Below, in pieces: positions 41,101 to 52,658 of a stretch of DNA of 64,000 bases. The stretch is taken from contig JARFJB010000650.1 in assembly GCA_036346205.1 (NCBI GenBank), positions 1,343,001 to 1,407,000 of the forward strand, written 5' to 3'. Origin of the DNA: Vesta saturnalis. Lineage: Eukaryota > Arthropoda > Insecta > Coleoptera > Lampyridae. The position numbers were made by a program, and so were the translations under genes. Under the pieces are notes generated by a model. That model did no database searches, was not told the origin of the DNA, and saw nothing but the letters and a program-made list of their open reading frames with translations. Within the stretch, counting starts at the first letter, position 1. Each line of letters begins with the position of its first letter.

Positions 41101-43480
41101 TAATTATATTTATAATTTATATTATTACTCTATTTATTATTATTGGCTAAAACTCTAATATTTAAAACACAGTCGAAGAACTTAATACTCATCAAAGGGG
41201 ATAGGGATCAAAATTTAGAAGAAACTTTATTTTTAAATTGATAAAATTAATGATTATTAATTTGAATTATATTACGATTTTGAATATAATACTCATAGTT
41301 AATTTGATTAAAGCACACTGAGTTAATGTCCAATTATGTTTTATCGTATCTAACTTGTTCAAGGAAATTGAGTTATAAATTTTAATTCGCATTAATACAT
41401 GTGTCACACCCTGTACATAACAAACATTCTTCAAAAAGTATACTTGGGCATGCGCTGTGAATAAGCAAACATGTGATTTGATTACAATAAAAAGTGAAAT
41501 TCGACATACAAGTAAGTATAAATACGTTTGAATTAAAAACAATATAATATTAACCATTTAAATTTTTAGAACAAATAATATTCCCTTTGGACATGCATAC
41601 ACGTTGTTGCACATCATGATTGTTACAAAGGATTGAAATTATGAACATAACAATAAAATATCAATGTCAACAATGAAGTACTCACATAAAATGTCCTCCT
41701 TTTCTGATTACTGCTGATGAAGTTGATTGTAGAAAACAGCTCCTTCGAACTCCAACTCTGCTCCTCGAACATCCAAATTTTCTTTTATATTAACAGCTTG
41801 TACGCTTAGGTAAGTTTCACTAATGTTATTATAATATTGATGAATCTTTACTTTTAGGATCATCACTTCTTCTTATATTTATTTCAAAATAAGTTTTGAC
41901 AAGCATGGATCGTTGAAGGTTATTTATTATAAATTAAACACACTTCCAATAAATAAGGTGTATAATGATAAGAACACGAAGAGCACGCAATTAAATATCC
42001 ATAACAACGTAAACAATATAAACTTAAAAACAAACAATGTCGAAACTGCGGAAATATTTTCATTAACTATCGATAACCTCCGATATTGAAATTTAAAAAG
42101 GTAAACTAACCTTAATTTAATTATTTCCCGACGAAAGACTATCACTTGTTTCTTTGACACTTCCGATACTAAAATCGCACTTTGTTTTTAACGAAGTGAC
42201 GTTATTTTGTTTAAAAAATATTTTTACAAAAATTTGGCAACACCTTACTTTATCAAACTGTTGAAACAGAGGAAAATTAAGAGAGTTTTTAAACCTTTAG
42301 CACTTCTATTTATATGATTTTGGGTAACGACCAAATCTTCGATTGTTCTCTATAGTTACCAAGAATATTTCCTAAATTCTGATTGGCTACAGCAATTTTT
42401 ACATTACGATATAATTTCAAAACCCCATAACTTTGCCCCGTAAACCTTTCTTAAAACTAATAACATTTTCATAATCTACATAATTTTCTCTATAATTTGA
42501 AACCAAACACGAACTAATTCCTACACTTAATAACTAAGTTAATTTTCACACTTAATTATTGATTTTACGCTAATTTTATGTATTTTACAGGCCTGAAAAT
42601 GATTTCTACATGAATATGGGATGCTACTACCCTAAATATTCATCTTTACATGCCTACGGCCAATTTGAAAGGAAAATTATTTTAATTTTTCCAACACTCT
42701 TAAAAACTAAATTTAACAAAATGGACACAAATATAGTGAATTGTAACTTGAAATTGAGGCTACTTTACTATTTTTGCCTCTACTAATTTATTTTACACAA
42801 ATTGTCTCAATATAAAATACTTTTACATAAATTTTATGTGAGGAAATAACATAACCTCATATTGTTAACACAATTTTCAATGTATAATTTCACACTTTTA
42901 ACCACTATAACTGTTTGTGAAAGTGTTTAAACTTAATGTTCATGTCTCAATTTAATTTATTTTAACACTTTCGTAGGTTCATAAGTTCTTCTACGACTAG
43001 TGTCGAAATGTTGCAAACCACTAGTTTAAGGTCATTAAATGTTGATTAAACACAATAATCCCAGAGCTGCTGCTTGATTTAAGTTTTATAGTTACTCACT
43101 TATGTACTTGTTCTGTTTTTCGTAATTTTAGCACTGATATATGTGTTTATCGCACTAACACGAATGTTTTCATGATTCTTGGCTGCGTACATTTGAATTG
43201 TGACATTGATACCAGCCTATATCTAGTTTTTAACATTATTTTGTCAACTACAACTTGTATCACATGTCGTAAGGAACATTGTTTAAATAAACTTACTAAA
43301 CTAAATAAAACTTGAATTAAATCGTAACGATAACAAACATACCCTATACTTCAATGTAATGTGCTGTCGATTGTACTTATATTAACATTATATTAAGAAA
43401 TATTTAAATTTACAAACATCTCAATGTTTATTAACCATTCTTATCTAGAATTATATAATGATATATAATTTGAATCATCT
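41101..43480 (+). mobile_element. ~2.4-kb non-coding insertion in the piggyBac, related to the foldback arm
   Basis: It interrupts the transposase between GVLLLSGY (about 43490) and the RNKFEF region (about 41050). It contains GGGGATAGGGATCAAAA (41198) as at 46911, an ATGCGCTGTGAATAAG-like match to about 47039, and GATTGTAGAAAACAGC similar to GATTGTCGAAGACAGC in the left foldback arm. All are in the same order and orientation, so it is a diverged relative of that ~2.3-kb arm. No coding signal. Exact ends and target duplication were not resolved. Confidence 0.5.
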
Positions 43481-43924
43481 CAACATATACCCACTCAGTA
43501 ATAATACGCCAATGAACGCTTTCAATTCCGACTTTTCTATCCGCAGGGTTTTCGAGATTCGCTTGTGCTATATCTGTATCATCAAAATATTGTTGTCAAG
43601 TGGCAAGTCATTGTCTTCCCATTTATAAATTCTTTTTATTTTTTTGGGTTTAGTTACTTTAGTTCGTAATCGACATTTCAAAACTGAAAGAGGCATTTCA
43701 TCTTCAGATGAGAAGCTAGAGTCACTCAAATTGTTTTCGTTGTCTGATATATTCCGTAAATTAATTTCTACCGGTGCTCGAAGTTGCGACCCAGGTAAAT
43801 TTTTTAGATTGACAAAATCTTCCGCGCCAGAATCTTCGTCGGTTTCATTTCCACAAGCATTTTCTGGCGGAAAAAGGGTTATGCAATCCACATTCTCTAC
43901 TACATCATCATCGTCTTCCAACAT
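43475..43924 (-). pseudogene. piggyBac transposase N-terminus
   Basis: Acidic start EDDDDVVENVDCIT, then DEDSGAEDFVNLKNLPGSQL, RAPVEINL and a basic KKIKRIYKWEDNDLP. This is the typical acidic leader and 'NLPG..L.Ap.E' and 'YKW' region of insect piggyBac transposases. After a stop the frame-shifted sequence reads ELKAFIGVLLLSGY, the start of the DDE_Tnp_1_7 domain, before the insertion. Confidence 0.8.
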
Positions 43925-44359
43925 TACTAATGCCTCGTTCAGAGAAAATCCCCTAAAACAATAATGAAGTACCCACCGTACTACCTATAGTACATTAAAA
44001 TATAAAGGTTATAAACGTTACTCTAAAATAATTTTGTGAAATTTTTTTTTCATTACGCGAATCTTACATGTTTTGTATATATTATATGATATATAACTAA
44101 AATTTTAATTAATTTAAAATTAGCAAAAAAACCTTACCTTGAAAAACGTATTCCATAATCTGCCATTGTCACAGTTGAACAAATTTCAGCCGCTAATAAT
44201 GATCACTATGCAGTTACAAACGATAATTTTTACATACACTCACATGCACTGCAGCTTATTAAATAACCTCAAGCAGTATAGAACGTATTGGGTTGCAGGT
44301 TTAAACAGGATTGAACAAGTTGTAAGTGTACTACATGTAGTACGGTGGGCATATCTGGG

Positions 44360-44600
44360 TTATTAATAGGCATGGTTTAAATCCCAAAGATAGTGTTAAT
44401 TGTAAATGTGAAATATTCTACAAAATAAACTGGAATTTAGTAAGGCACAGTGGTATATATACCAATGCAACCAATATAATTATACAGTGAAACGGAAATC
44501 ACAGCTCAGTTTGAAACACACAGTGTTGATTATAAATTTAAATGTGTAATAAAACGGAAAGCTTATTTAAGCATCATAGTTTAAAGCATACAGATGGAGT
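44360..44600 (+). pseudogene. Decayed zinc-finger tail of gene 3, right part
   Basis: Resumes GGCATGGTTTAAATCCCAA as at 4400. It matches unit A to about 44493 and continues with finger-like sequence that unit A lost. Confidence 0.65.
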
Positions 44601-45280
44601 TGCCTTGCACAATTTGTTACAGTGACTTTATACAGAGACAGTGACGACAATAGAGCGTTAAGCCCCGCCCCCGCACCATGTTGCGACAAAATTCAAACAG
44701 TATTAGCAAAGGGTTAAATAGATAATTTTCTTTATTAACCATCAACTACGAGTCTATAACATTTAAACATTATTTATATAGATATAGTTCCTAATGTTAA
44801 GTTAAATAAATAAAATGGAGTAGGTATTAAGTGTGGGAAATAAAAAACAGTAGATATTTAATTTTTAAAATACTCTATAAAACTTATACATTCAAAACGT
44901 TACAACTTTATATCTACTGTCCTCGCCAAGAATGTTTACCGCTGCATCATTATATACAATCATATGATGTAATATGAAAAACATGTGTCAAAATTGTACT
45001 TTATTAGTCAAATTAGAATTAAATTCATATGCATATAAAACAAATTACACTGCGAATGTTCATCACCCTTATTTAATTCACTGTTTTACATGAGAGGACA
45101 ATATAAACAAATGGGATAGCTGGATTCATAAATTAACGATGAGCAGTAAACACTACTGGCGAGTTGACCTTTACAACAAATATCCAGCAACAGATTTACT
45201 GGCTAGCCTTTTTCAGTGGCCTTAAGTTTTTTTTTAATTAATTTTCAGTCTAAAAGTAACAAATCTTGTTATTATTTTAG
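44601..45280. other. AT-rich intergenic sequence
   Basis: No gene, RNA or repeat recognised. Confidence 0.4.
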
Positions 45281-45289
45281 CTTGAAGTC

Positions 45290-45812
45290 AATTTGATAAA
45301 TCTAAACTTATGTTCGACATTTCGTTTATAAAGAATTCTTTTAAGTTGATGTTTTGTGAGGATACAGTGGGAAAATATTTTTTAAAAATACTTTCCATAT
45401 CTAAAAAAAAGTAAAATAATGTTTCGTTACAAAAAAAAAGAGAATGTTCTTGAAACCTTTTTAGTAATGTAAATTTATTATAAAGTGGAGTTTGAGAACC
45501 AGCTGCATCAATACAAGTTTTACAAGTTCTATATGTTTTGGTAATACTTTATAGAATATACCCACACACATTATAGAAGGAATTCAATTCACCATAACAA
45601 AGGTTAAATTGGAGTTCTTCAATATTAGGAGAAAGCACAACATCAGATTTATAAATTGGAACTCGAATAGTGTCCAAGGATCCAGATAAAAATTCTCTAT
45701 CATCTTCTAAAGTCAACAAATAACTGTGCAATTCTAACACTGACTGCGTTTGTGATGGTTTCCATATCTTTTTGTAACCCACCTCCATTTTCACAATCAG
45801 ATCCATAAACAA
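45290..45812 (-). pseudogene. Possible P/THAP9-type transposase fragment
   Basis: The ORF 45812-45549 ends NVCGYIL, where P-type transposases have a YVAGYVxRK box. The shifted continuation reads CKTCIDAAG, YNKFTLLKRF, CNETLFYFFLDMESIFKKYF, resembling the region after that box. The first 70 residues (KMEVGYKKIWKPSQTQSVLE and on) are not recognised. The assignment is tentative. Confidence 0.35.
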
Positions 45813-45829
45813 CTAACTAGGTAACTCGA

Positions 45830-46881
45830 CATGCAGCGGCCGAAAACCGCATATTTATGTATCGTTATAGGTAGACTTGAAGTACGTATTTTTGTCACCG
45901 GAAGACAAAAACCCTTTCAAATCTTATTTTATGTTTGTTTTCATTCAGTTTATGTTTATATTAATAAATGTTGTGCACTGTTTAGTACCCAGATTTTTAA
46001 CTTAACGCAAACATTAACAACACTAACACCGCATCACTTTTCGAATTATGTCACGTTTCTAATTAGTATCGCGCATACTGTTTTAAATATTCCCAATAAA
46101 TAGGGTATTTTTGATCTCAGACGAAAGAGGTTGCATCGAGTTCAGCGAAGAACATACAGGGTTGCCATTTAAAAATATGAAGTTTGACGTCATATCCGGA
46201 AAAAAAATCGACGTGTTTCAGGATTTTGACCACAAATTAACGATTTCGAAAATAATTAATTAACCGTTGCTTTCTGAGCGCACTGTGTACTAGATTTAAA
46301 ATGTAGCGCCCTCTATAATAAAATTTATTGTATGCTAAAAATATAAGGCGCCACACTTTACATTTTTTTAGACGTTTTGATTTATATATTTATGTTTGAA
46401 AGGCGACTTGATAGCTCCGTGTCAAGAAAATTTATTAACTTTTTAAAGGTTTATAAGTAGAATTTTTATGTATCAGGGGTTTTTGAAATTTTATATTAAT
46501 ATTATGTAAAATGCACACTTCACGATTATAATTAGCACTTTGTGTTTTAGACTATGCTGCATTAATTAGCTTTCAATCGTATAAACACATCGTTTGTATT
46601 CATAATCAACACTATCGTTGTTTTAAAGTATGTTGTATTAAATAAGCTTTCCATTTTGTCATAAAATCAACTTTTTAAAACTGTATGTGGCTGTCAAAGA
46701 AAGCTATACTACATGGGTCTTTATATATATAATTTGTAACGGCGAAATTGTATAAATATTAATTTAAATACGTTTGAGGGAAAAGGGTTGTTTGGCTGTG
46801 TCTATATAGTGGGGAAAGATATTAGGTAAAAATAAATTTAAATGTTAAAATGTTAATTAAATTAATAATGGATTTTTAACT
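45830..46881. other. AT-rich intergenic sequence
   Basis: No coding region supported. The ORF at 45831-46103 has no recognisable features. Confidence 0.4.
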
Positions 46882-49209
46882 TTGCACCGGACTAGCTCAA
46901 TCTCAAATGGGGATAGGGATCAAAAGTATTTAGTTTGGAAAATTAACTTTAGATTTGAATTTGTGTAAAAGATTTACACTTTATAAAATTTCTACAACTG
47001 TATAAAATTTACTCTGTATATAATTTACCTCCAACACATGCGTTGTAATGTGATTGAATGAATTTAAAGATGTCAAAATTGTCAAGTAATTTAGAAATTT
47101 ACTGTTTAAGTTCAACAATGAAATTAAATTAAAAATTTTGATTACTTTACAAGTGTTTACACAAGTAATTGTTTGAAATAATATACCAATACATATATCT
47201 AAAGAATAATGAATTGCAGGAAATTTATCAAATGAATGTCCACAATAAAATAGGGTTATATACAAAAAAATGTGACTCACATATACAGTCCTCAATGCAG
47301 GTGGATGTCTTCGAATAGTTCCAAATTGATGCAGGTGATTGGATTGTCGAAGACAGCAGCTTCCAACGGCAAATGATGTTTTCTTTCCAAATCGGCCACT
47401 CCAGTCACTGATTTTATTTTGGTAATTTTTATTTAAATAGATTAAAAACTTAATGATTGTTATCGATTTTAAAAGAAATGTTTAAATGTTATCCAAACTT
47501 TTGTTATTATCACTTTTATTTTAGGTACCGGATCAAATTTATTTTATTAAGAAGGAATTGTACGTAGAAATAAAACACCAGTAACCAAATAAATATGCTT
47601 TTAATTTGGTAGAAACGAAATTAAATTAAATACGATAACACGAAAAATTCTTAACAACAAAAAAAAAACGTAACACAAATCAACTCGTATAATTATTTTA
47701 CGAAAATCAGCAGGTATCGGAGACCGAACTATTTTATTTAACCGCCGGTATAAAAACAATTGCTCTCGAATTATTTTCTTCGTAAAACTTAACTTTCTTT
47801 ACGATGGTTTAATCAGGTTATGAAAACTTACTCTTTTTTTTTCACAAATGCACAACACTGCTTTAACCTTATTTTAAATTTTAACAAAACTAGAGAGAGT
47901 TTAGAGAGTCCAGGGCAATTCCTTTTATACCTTTTTGGTTGTTAGTAAAAATTCAATTTTTTTTCAGCCATATTACCTAAGTAACTAAGGCTCTTATTGG
48001 TCGAAACATTTACAAATTTGGACTAAAATGGAAATTTGGCCATAACTTTCTTATACTTTATCGAATCTAAAAACTAACAACAAAAATGAAAACTAGATAA
48101 AATTTCGAACAAAAAGACACCTAACAAGATATGGTTCCTAAAATTAATATACGAAAACACTTACTCTAAACTGAATATGCTTATAACTATTTAAACTTAC
48201 AAGCTACACTTAATCTAATAACATAAACGGAATTCTGAGGCAATTTTACATAAGAAAACATACTTTTAGTGTTAGAGATATTGAATTTTAAAGAATTTTG
48301 AGTTTATGTAAAAATATTCTAGATTTACCTAAAATTTCACACAATTTTGCGGTAAAAAACAAAGTATCCTTATAAAAACAGTGAGATACTGTGAAAGAAC
48401 GCTTATTAATTGCTTTAAGAGCAAAATTAAAGCCTAATAATATGAAAAAACTATAAAATTATGGAAAAAACTAAAATTATAACGTAACCAAACTTAAATC
48501 TAAAATTGAAATAACATATTTAAAATGTTTTCAACACACAAAATGTTATGTTCGAGGTTTGTAATGCTTGTCTTTATTATTTTCACTAATCTTTCTAATG
48601 CATAGAGTCATATTGTTGCATTAAAAGTTCTTCGTCTAACACACTTATTGAAATTTTATTATAAAATGTATATCACCATGAATGTCTTTATGCTAAATTG
48701 TTTTAAGCATTGTTCTTGCTGTTAAACTTAAATCACAATGTTCGTCACTTAGTTGCTTCCAGAAATATTTGAAAATTGTCTAATATGTCGTATGATAACC
48801 CTTTTATTAAATTTCTACATTTCCTGCTTTGAAAACTAATTATACAATATCCTTAACATAATCCTAACTATACAATTTATGTTTAAACACCTGTAAAGTG
48901 TTCACTTCAAAATACCCTCAAAATTGACTTTTATTGAAAAATGAAATGCTAAATTGACTTTACGAAAATAGGTGTATTTAACATTCTTGACATCTTTGTT
49001 GGTGGCACAATGCTTTTATGAAGAAACCAAACTATGTAAATAATATTCAGACTAAATTATGCAAAACACATCTATTTTAACCACATCGTGAACCAGATTT
49101 CTATAAAATAATGTCTCGCATATGTATCGAGCTTGAAATCACCCCTTTTTATTACTAAATTGTCATTCAAATTGTACGATCCTTCCTTTACCTCTTTCTG
49201 AACATCTCA

Positions 49210-49210
<1 letters not shown>

Positions 49211-49252
<42 letters not shown>
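49211..49252. repeat. (TA)n tract at the palindrome centre
   Basis: About 40 bp of alternating TA, with one interruption, at the symmetry axis of the foldback. About 60 bp next to it (49165-49210) are present only on the left side. It would form the tip of a cruciform. Confidence 0.85.
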
Positions 49253-49254
<2 letters not shown>

Positions 49255-50802
49255 GTGATAAAAAGGGGTGATTTCAAGCTCTATACATGTGCAAGACACT
49301 GTTTTATATAAATCTGCTTCACGATGTGATTAAAATAAATTTGTTTGGTATAAATTAGACTGAATATTATTTACATAGTTTGGTTTTATCATAAAAAGCA
49401 TTTTGCTGCTAACAAAATTGTCAAGAATGTTAAATATAACCATTTTCGTAAAGTCATTTTAGTATTTCAATTATTGCAATAAAAGTCAATTTTTCAAGGG
49501 TAATTTGGCAAGTGAACACTTTACAGGTGTTTAAACATGAACTATATAGTTAGGATTATGTTAGGGATAGTGTATAATTAGTTTTTGAATGCTGGAAATA
49601 CAAAAATTTCATAAAAGGGTTATAATATGGACAGTTTAGACATTTTTCGCACATATTTTTGGAATCGAATTAGTGACAAAAGTTATGATATAAGTTTCAC
49701 AATAAGAACAACATATAGAACATTCTGGCATAAAGATATTTATAGTGATGTACATTTTTATAGTGAAATATTTCATAAGAGTGTTAGACGATGAGACTTT
49801 TTCAATGCAACACTATGTGACATTATGCATTACAAATAGTTAGTGAAAATAATAAAGACAAGAAGTACAAACCTTTAACATAACATTTCAAGTGTTGAAA
49901 ACATTTTTAAATATGAATTAATTTCAATTTTAGATTTAAGTTTGGTTAGGTTATAATTTTTAGGTTTTTTACATAATTTTATACTTTCTTCACATTATTA
50001 GGCTTAGATTTTGCTCTTAAAGCAAATAATAGATGTTCTTTCTTAATATAGCACAGTTTTTATAAGGATACAGCGCTTTTCACCGCAAAATTGTGTTAAA
50101 TCTGAGGTGAATTTAAGATAAATTTACAAAAGCTTAAAATTTCTTTAAATTAAATATTTCTAACACAAAAAGTATGTGTACTTGTGTAAAATTTTCTCAA
50201 AATTCCATTTTTGCAACTAGATTAAGTATAGCGTGTAAGTGTAAATAGTTATAAGCTTATTTAAGTTAGATTAAGTTACTTCGTGTATTAATTTTAGGAA
50301 CCATAGCTTGTTAGGTGTCTTTTTGTTCAAAATTTTACGTAGTTTTCATTTTTGTTATTAATTTTCAATTCCGATTATGTATAAGAAAGTTACGGCCAAA
50401 TTTCCATTTGAGTCCAATTTGTAATTTAGGTCCACCAATCAGAGCCATAGTTACTTATGCAATATGGCTGGAAAAAAATTGAATTTTTGGTAACAACCAG
50501 AAACATATAAAAGCAAGTGCTCAGGAAATCAATCTCTCTCTAGAATTTGTTCAAAGTGTAAAAAAGGTTAAAACAGTGTTGTGAAATTGTGTAAGAAAAG
50601 TAAGTTCATAACCTAATTTAAATTTTCGTCAAGAAGTTACATTCTACGAAGAATAATTTCGAGAGCATTTGTTTTTATATCGACGGTTTAAAATAAATAG
50701 TTCGGTCTCCGATACCTGTCGTTTTCGGAAATATTTTTACGTGTTAATTTGTGTCACGATTTTGTAAGATTTGCTTTTGTGTTATCCAACTTAAATTAAT
50801 TC

Positions 50803-51086
50803 TGGTTTGTCATCTTTAAGACAGTTTAACAATATTTAATTTTAATGACCTAGTTATTCTTTACTACAATTTTATAGTTGGCTTATACGTTTCTCAAACT
50901 GTTATATTAATAGCAGGCTTATGTTTATGTTTGAATTTTTCAAATTTGACAAAATTGTTTACTACATCTTTAACAATTTTTAACATACATTGCTACTGAC
51001 GAAGATAACTGTAAGTGTTATCGAAACGTTTAGATTGTATAATTTAAAGTACACCATTAAAAAATCCCAAAAAGATAAGTATTTTA
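50803..51086 (+). mobile_element. PLE terminal-repeat-only insertion
   Basis: 284 bp matching 36677-36962 of the Penelope-like element, ending AAGTATTTTA. Flanked by a 12-bp target duplication TTAAATTAATTC (50791-50802 and 51087-51098). The left arm of the foldback has an uninterrupted equivalent near 47620. Contains one hammerhead motif and no coding sequence. Confidence 0.88.
50996..51027 (+). ncRNA. Hammerhead ribozyme core, solo PLE copy
   Basis: CTGACGA, stem GATAAC/GTTATC, GAAAC, identical in layout to those at 33860 and 36872. Confidence 0.75.
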
Positions 51087-52106
51087 TTAAATTAATTCCG
51101 TTTATACCAAATTAAAACCCACTTTTATTTGGTAAATGTTGTTTTATTTCTTCGGACAGTTTCTTTTAAACAAAATTTGAATCGGTATCTAAAAATAAAA
51201 GTGGTCATCAACAAAAATTTTGGATATTTAAACATTTCTTTAAAGCGATATCATTCAATAATTTTTAAACTAAATTAAATAAAAAGTTACCCAAGTAAAA
51301 CAAGTGATTGGGGTTGTGCTGATATCGAAGAAAACATCATAAAGTTTTGGAAGTTGGTGTCTTCGACAACCTGAGAGTCGAGTTAGCAGTATATGGGTGA
51401 TGGTAACAACTGTAATCGAGTGGACATTGCCTGCATCCAGCTGGAGTTATCCGAAGACATCAATCTACAGTGAGGACAGTATATGTGAGTCACAAACTTT
51501 AATAATCCTACTCATTGTGAATATTCATTGATAAATTTCCTGCAAATTAATATTTGTTATATATATGTTTTGGTTTATAATTTTAAATATTTACTTGTGT
51601 AAACACCTGTAAAGGTATTAATTTATTTTCTTTTTCTAAATTTTCATTTTGGATATAAACATTAAATTTCTAAATTATTTATTTGACATTTTTTGACAGC
51701 TTTAAATTTCACTTAAGTTTATTACAACGCATGCGTTGATAGCAAATTATATTCAGGATAATTTTTATACTTTTTTTATAATTCTATAAAGTGTATTTCT
51801 TATACACATTTGCAGATTCAAATTTAACTTCAACTAAATTACTTGAACTCTATCCCCAATTGAGATTGAGCTAGTCCGGTGCAACAAAATATATAAGTTA
51901 ATATAAATAATTTAATCATATTATTAACATTTCAATTTAATTCAATTAAATATTACCTATCCTCATATTCGTTTAACTAAATAATAATTATTTTACCCCA
52001 CAAATTTATAAGTCGTCATTACAAATTATTGGCGCCACATCTATATACAATTCCATACAAAACAATTCAAAAGGTCGCCATATAAGTATCATCACAGTTA
52101 GCCATT

Positions 52107-52108
<2 letters not shown>

Positions 52109-52158
<50 letters not shown>
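52109..52158. repeat. (TA)n microsatellite
   Basis: About 25 uninterrupted TA units. It lies directly before a LINE fragment, so it may be an old insertion-site or tail repeat. Confidence 0.9.
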
Positions 52159-52159
<1 letters not shown>

Positions 52160-52293
52160 CAAACTTGACGATAGCAGGATCACATTGCTAACTTTTTTGG
52201 ATTTGGCTAAGGCGTTTGACACGGTAGATCATTCTATTCGAGGTAAAGCTTTAAATCTTATGCAAAGCTATCTTACAAAGGGTCAAAATTACT
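52158..52293 (+). pseudogene. Non-LTR (LINE) reverse transcriptase fragment
   Basis: Reads NKLDDSRITLLTFLDLAKAF, DTVDHSI, then ALNLMQSYLTKGQ and a stop. FLDLAKAFDTVDH is the RT domain A of Jockey/CR1-like LINEs (with a catalytic Asp). A deletion joins it to later sequence. 52294-52389 is unassigned. Confidence 0.75.
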
Positions 52294-52389
52294 GATAAGC
52301 TAGGAAAAGACGGCGAGCAACCGGCGCAACCAAATTCATGATTCCGAAAACCGAGTACTGTAAAAATACAAGTCAGTGGGGTATCATAT

Positions 52390-52577
52390 TGTAGCCATCT
52401 GCTACAACTTGAATAAAATTTACAACTTGAGAACGCTGTAAAATGTTATGTGTGACTAATGTCATAGATTAAAAAAGGGGGCTGTAAATTTTTTTTGTTT
52501 TTGTTGTTAAAACGTTGTAAAAGTTTTTTTTAATAAATATTTAAGCATAACATAAACGGCCATCGTGATTTACTACA
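52390..52577 (+). repeat. Gypsy-2 5' LTR (188 bp)
   Basis: TGTAGCCATCTGCTACAACT ... GATTTACTACA. Matches 57617-57636 joined to 59994-60159 with few changes. The expected primer site just after it is not obvious. Confidence 0.88.
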
Positions 52578-52658
52578 ATTTCATGTGTGGGGTACCATAA
52601 GGTGTTATGTTTAAATGTAATAAGTAGATTGGTTAGATTGAAGAAGTTTTGTAAAATA

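Larger units (their letters stand above)
39683..44359 (-). mobile_element. piggyBac transposon, 4.68 kb
   Basis: The left flank is TTAA and the ends are CCCAGATATGCCCA and TGGGCATATCTGGG (perfect 14-bp inverted repeats beginning CCC, diagnostic of piggyBac). The right flank is TTATTAA where unit A has TTTAAATAGG, so the right TTAA is slightly altered. The transposase is on the minus strand in three or more pieces, with a ~2.4-kb non-coding insertion between about 41100 and 43480. Confidence 0.92.
46882..51884. mobile_element. 5-kb foldback (near-palindromic) element
   Basis: Left arm 46882 to about 49200 and right arm about 49255-51884 are reverse complements along their whole length. Examples: TTGCACCGGACTAGCTCAAT against its complement ending at 51884; the block at 47273-47320 against 51455-51500; 48540-48655 against 49780-49895; 49080-49150 against 49260-49330. 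The centre is a (TA)n tract. No coding region lies in either arm. The right arm is interrupted by a PLE terminal repeat (50803-51086). Arms of ~2.3 kb suggest a Foldback-type or giant-TIR element, or two LTR-like units joined head to head. Confidence 0.85.

Noticed and set aside
45549..45812. 88-residue minus-strand ORF as an independent host gene
   Set aside because: The only readable similarity is to the AGYV-type region of P/THAP9 transposases, followed by frameshifted continuation; it is listed as a tentative fragment instead.
49211..49252. (TA)n tract as a replication origin
   Set aside because: There is no supporting context; it is the centre of a foldback, and TA runs also occur elsewhere (52109).
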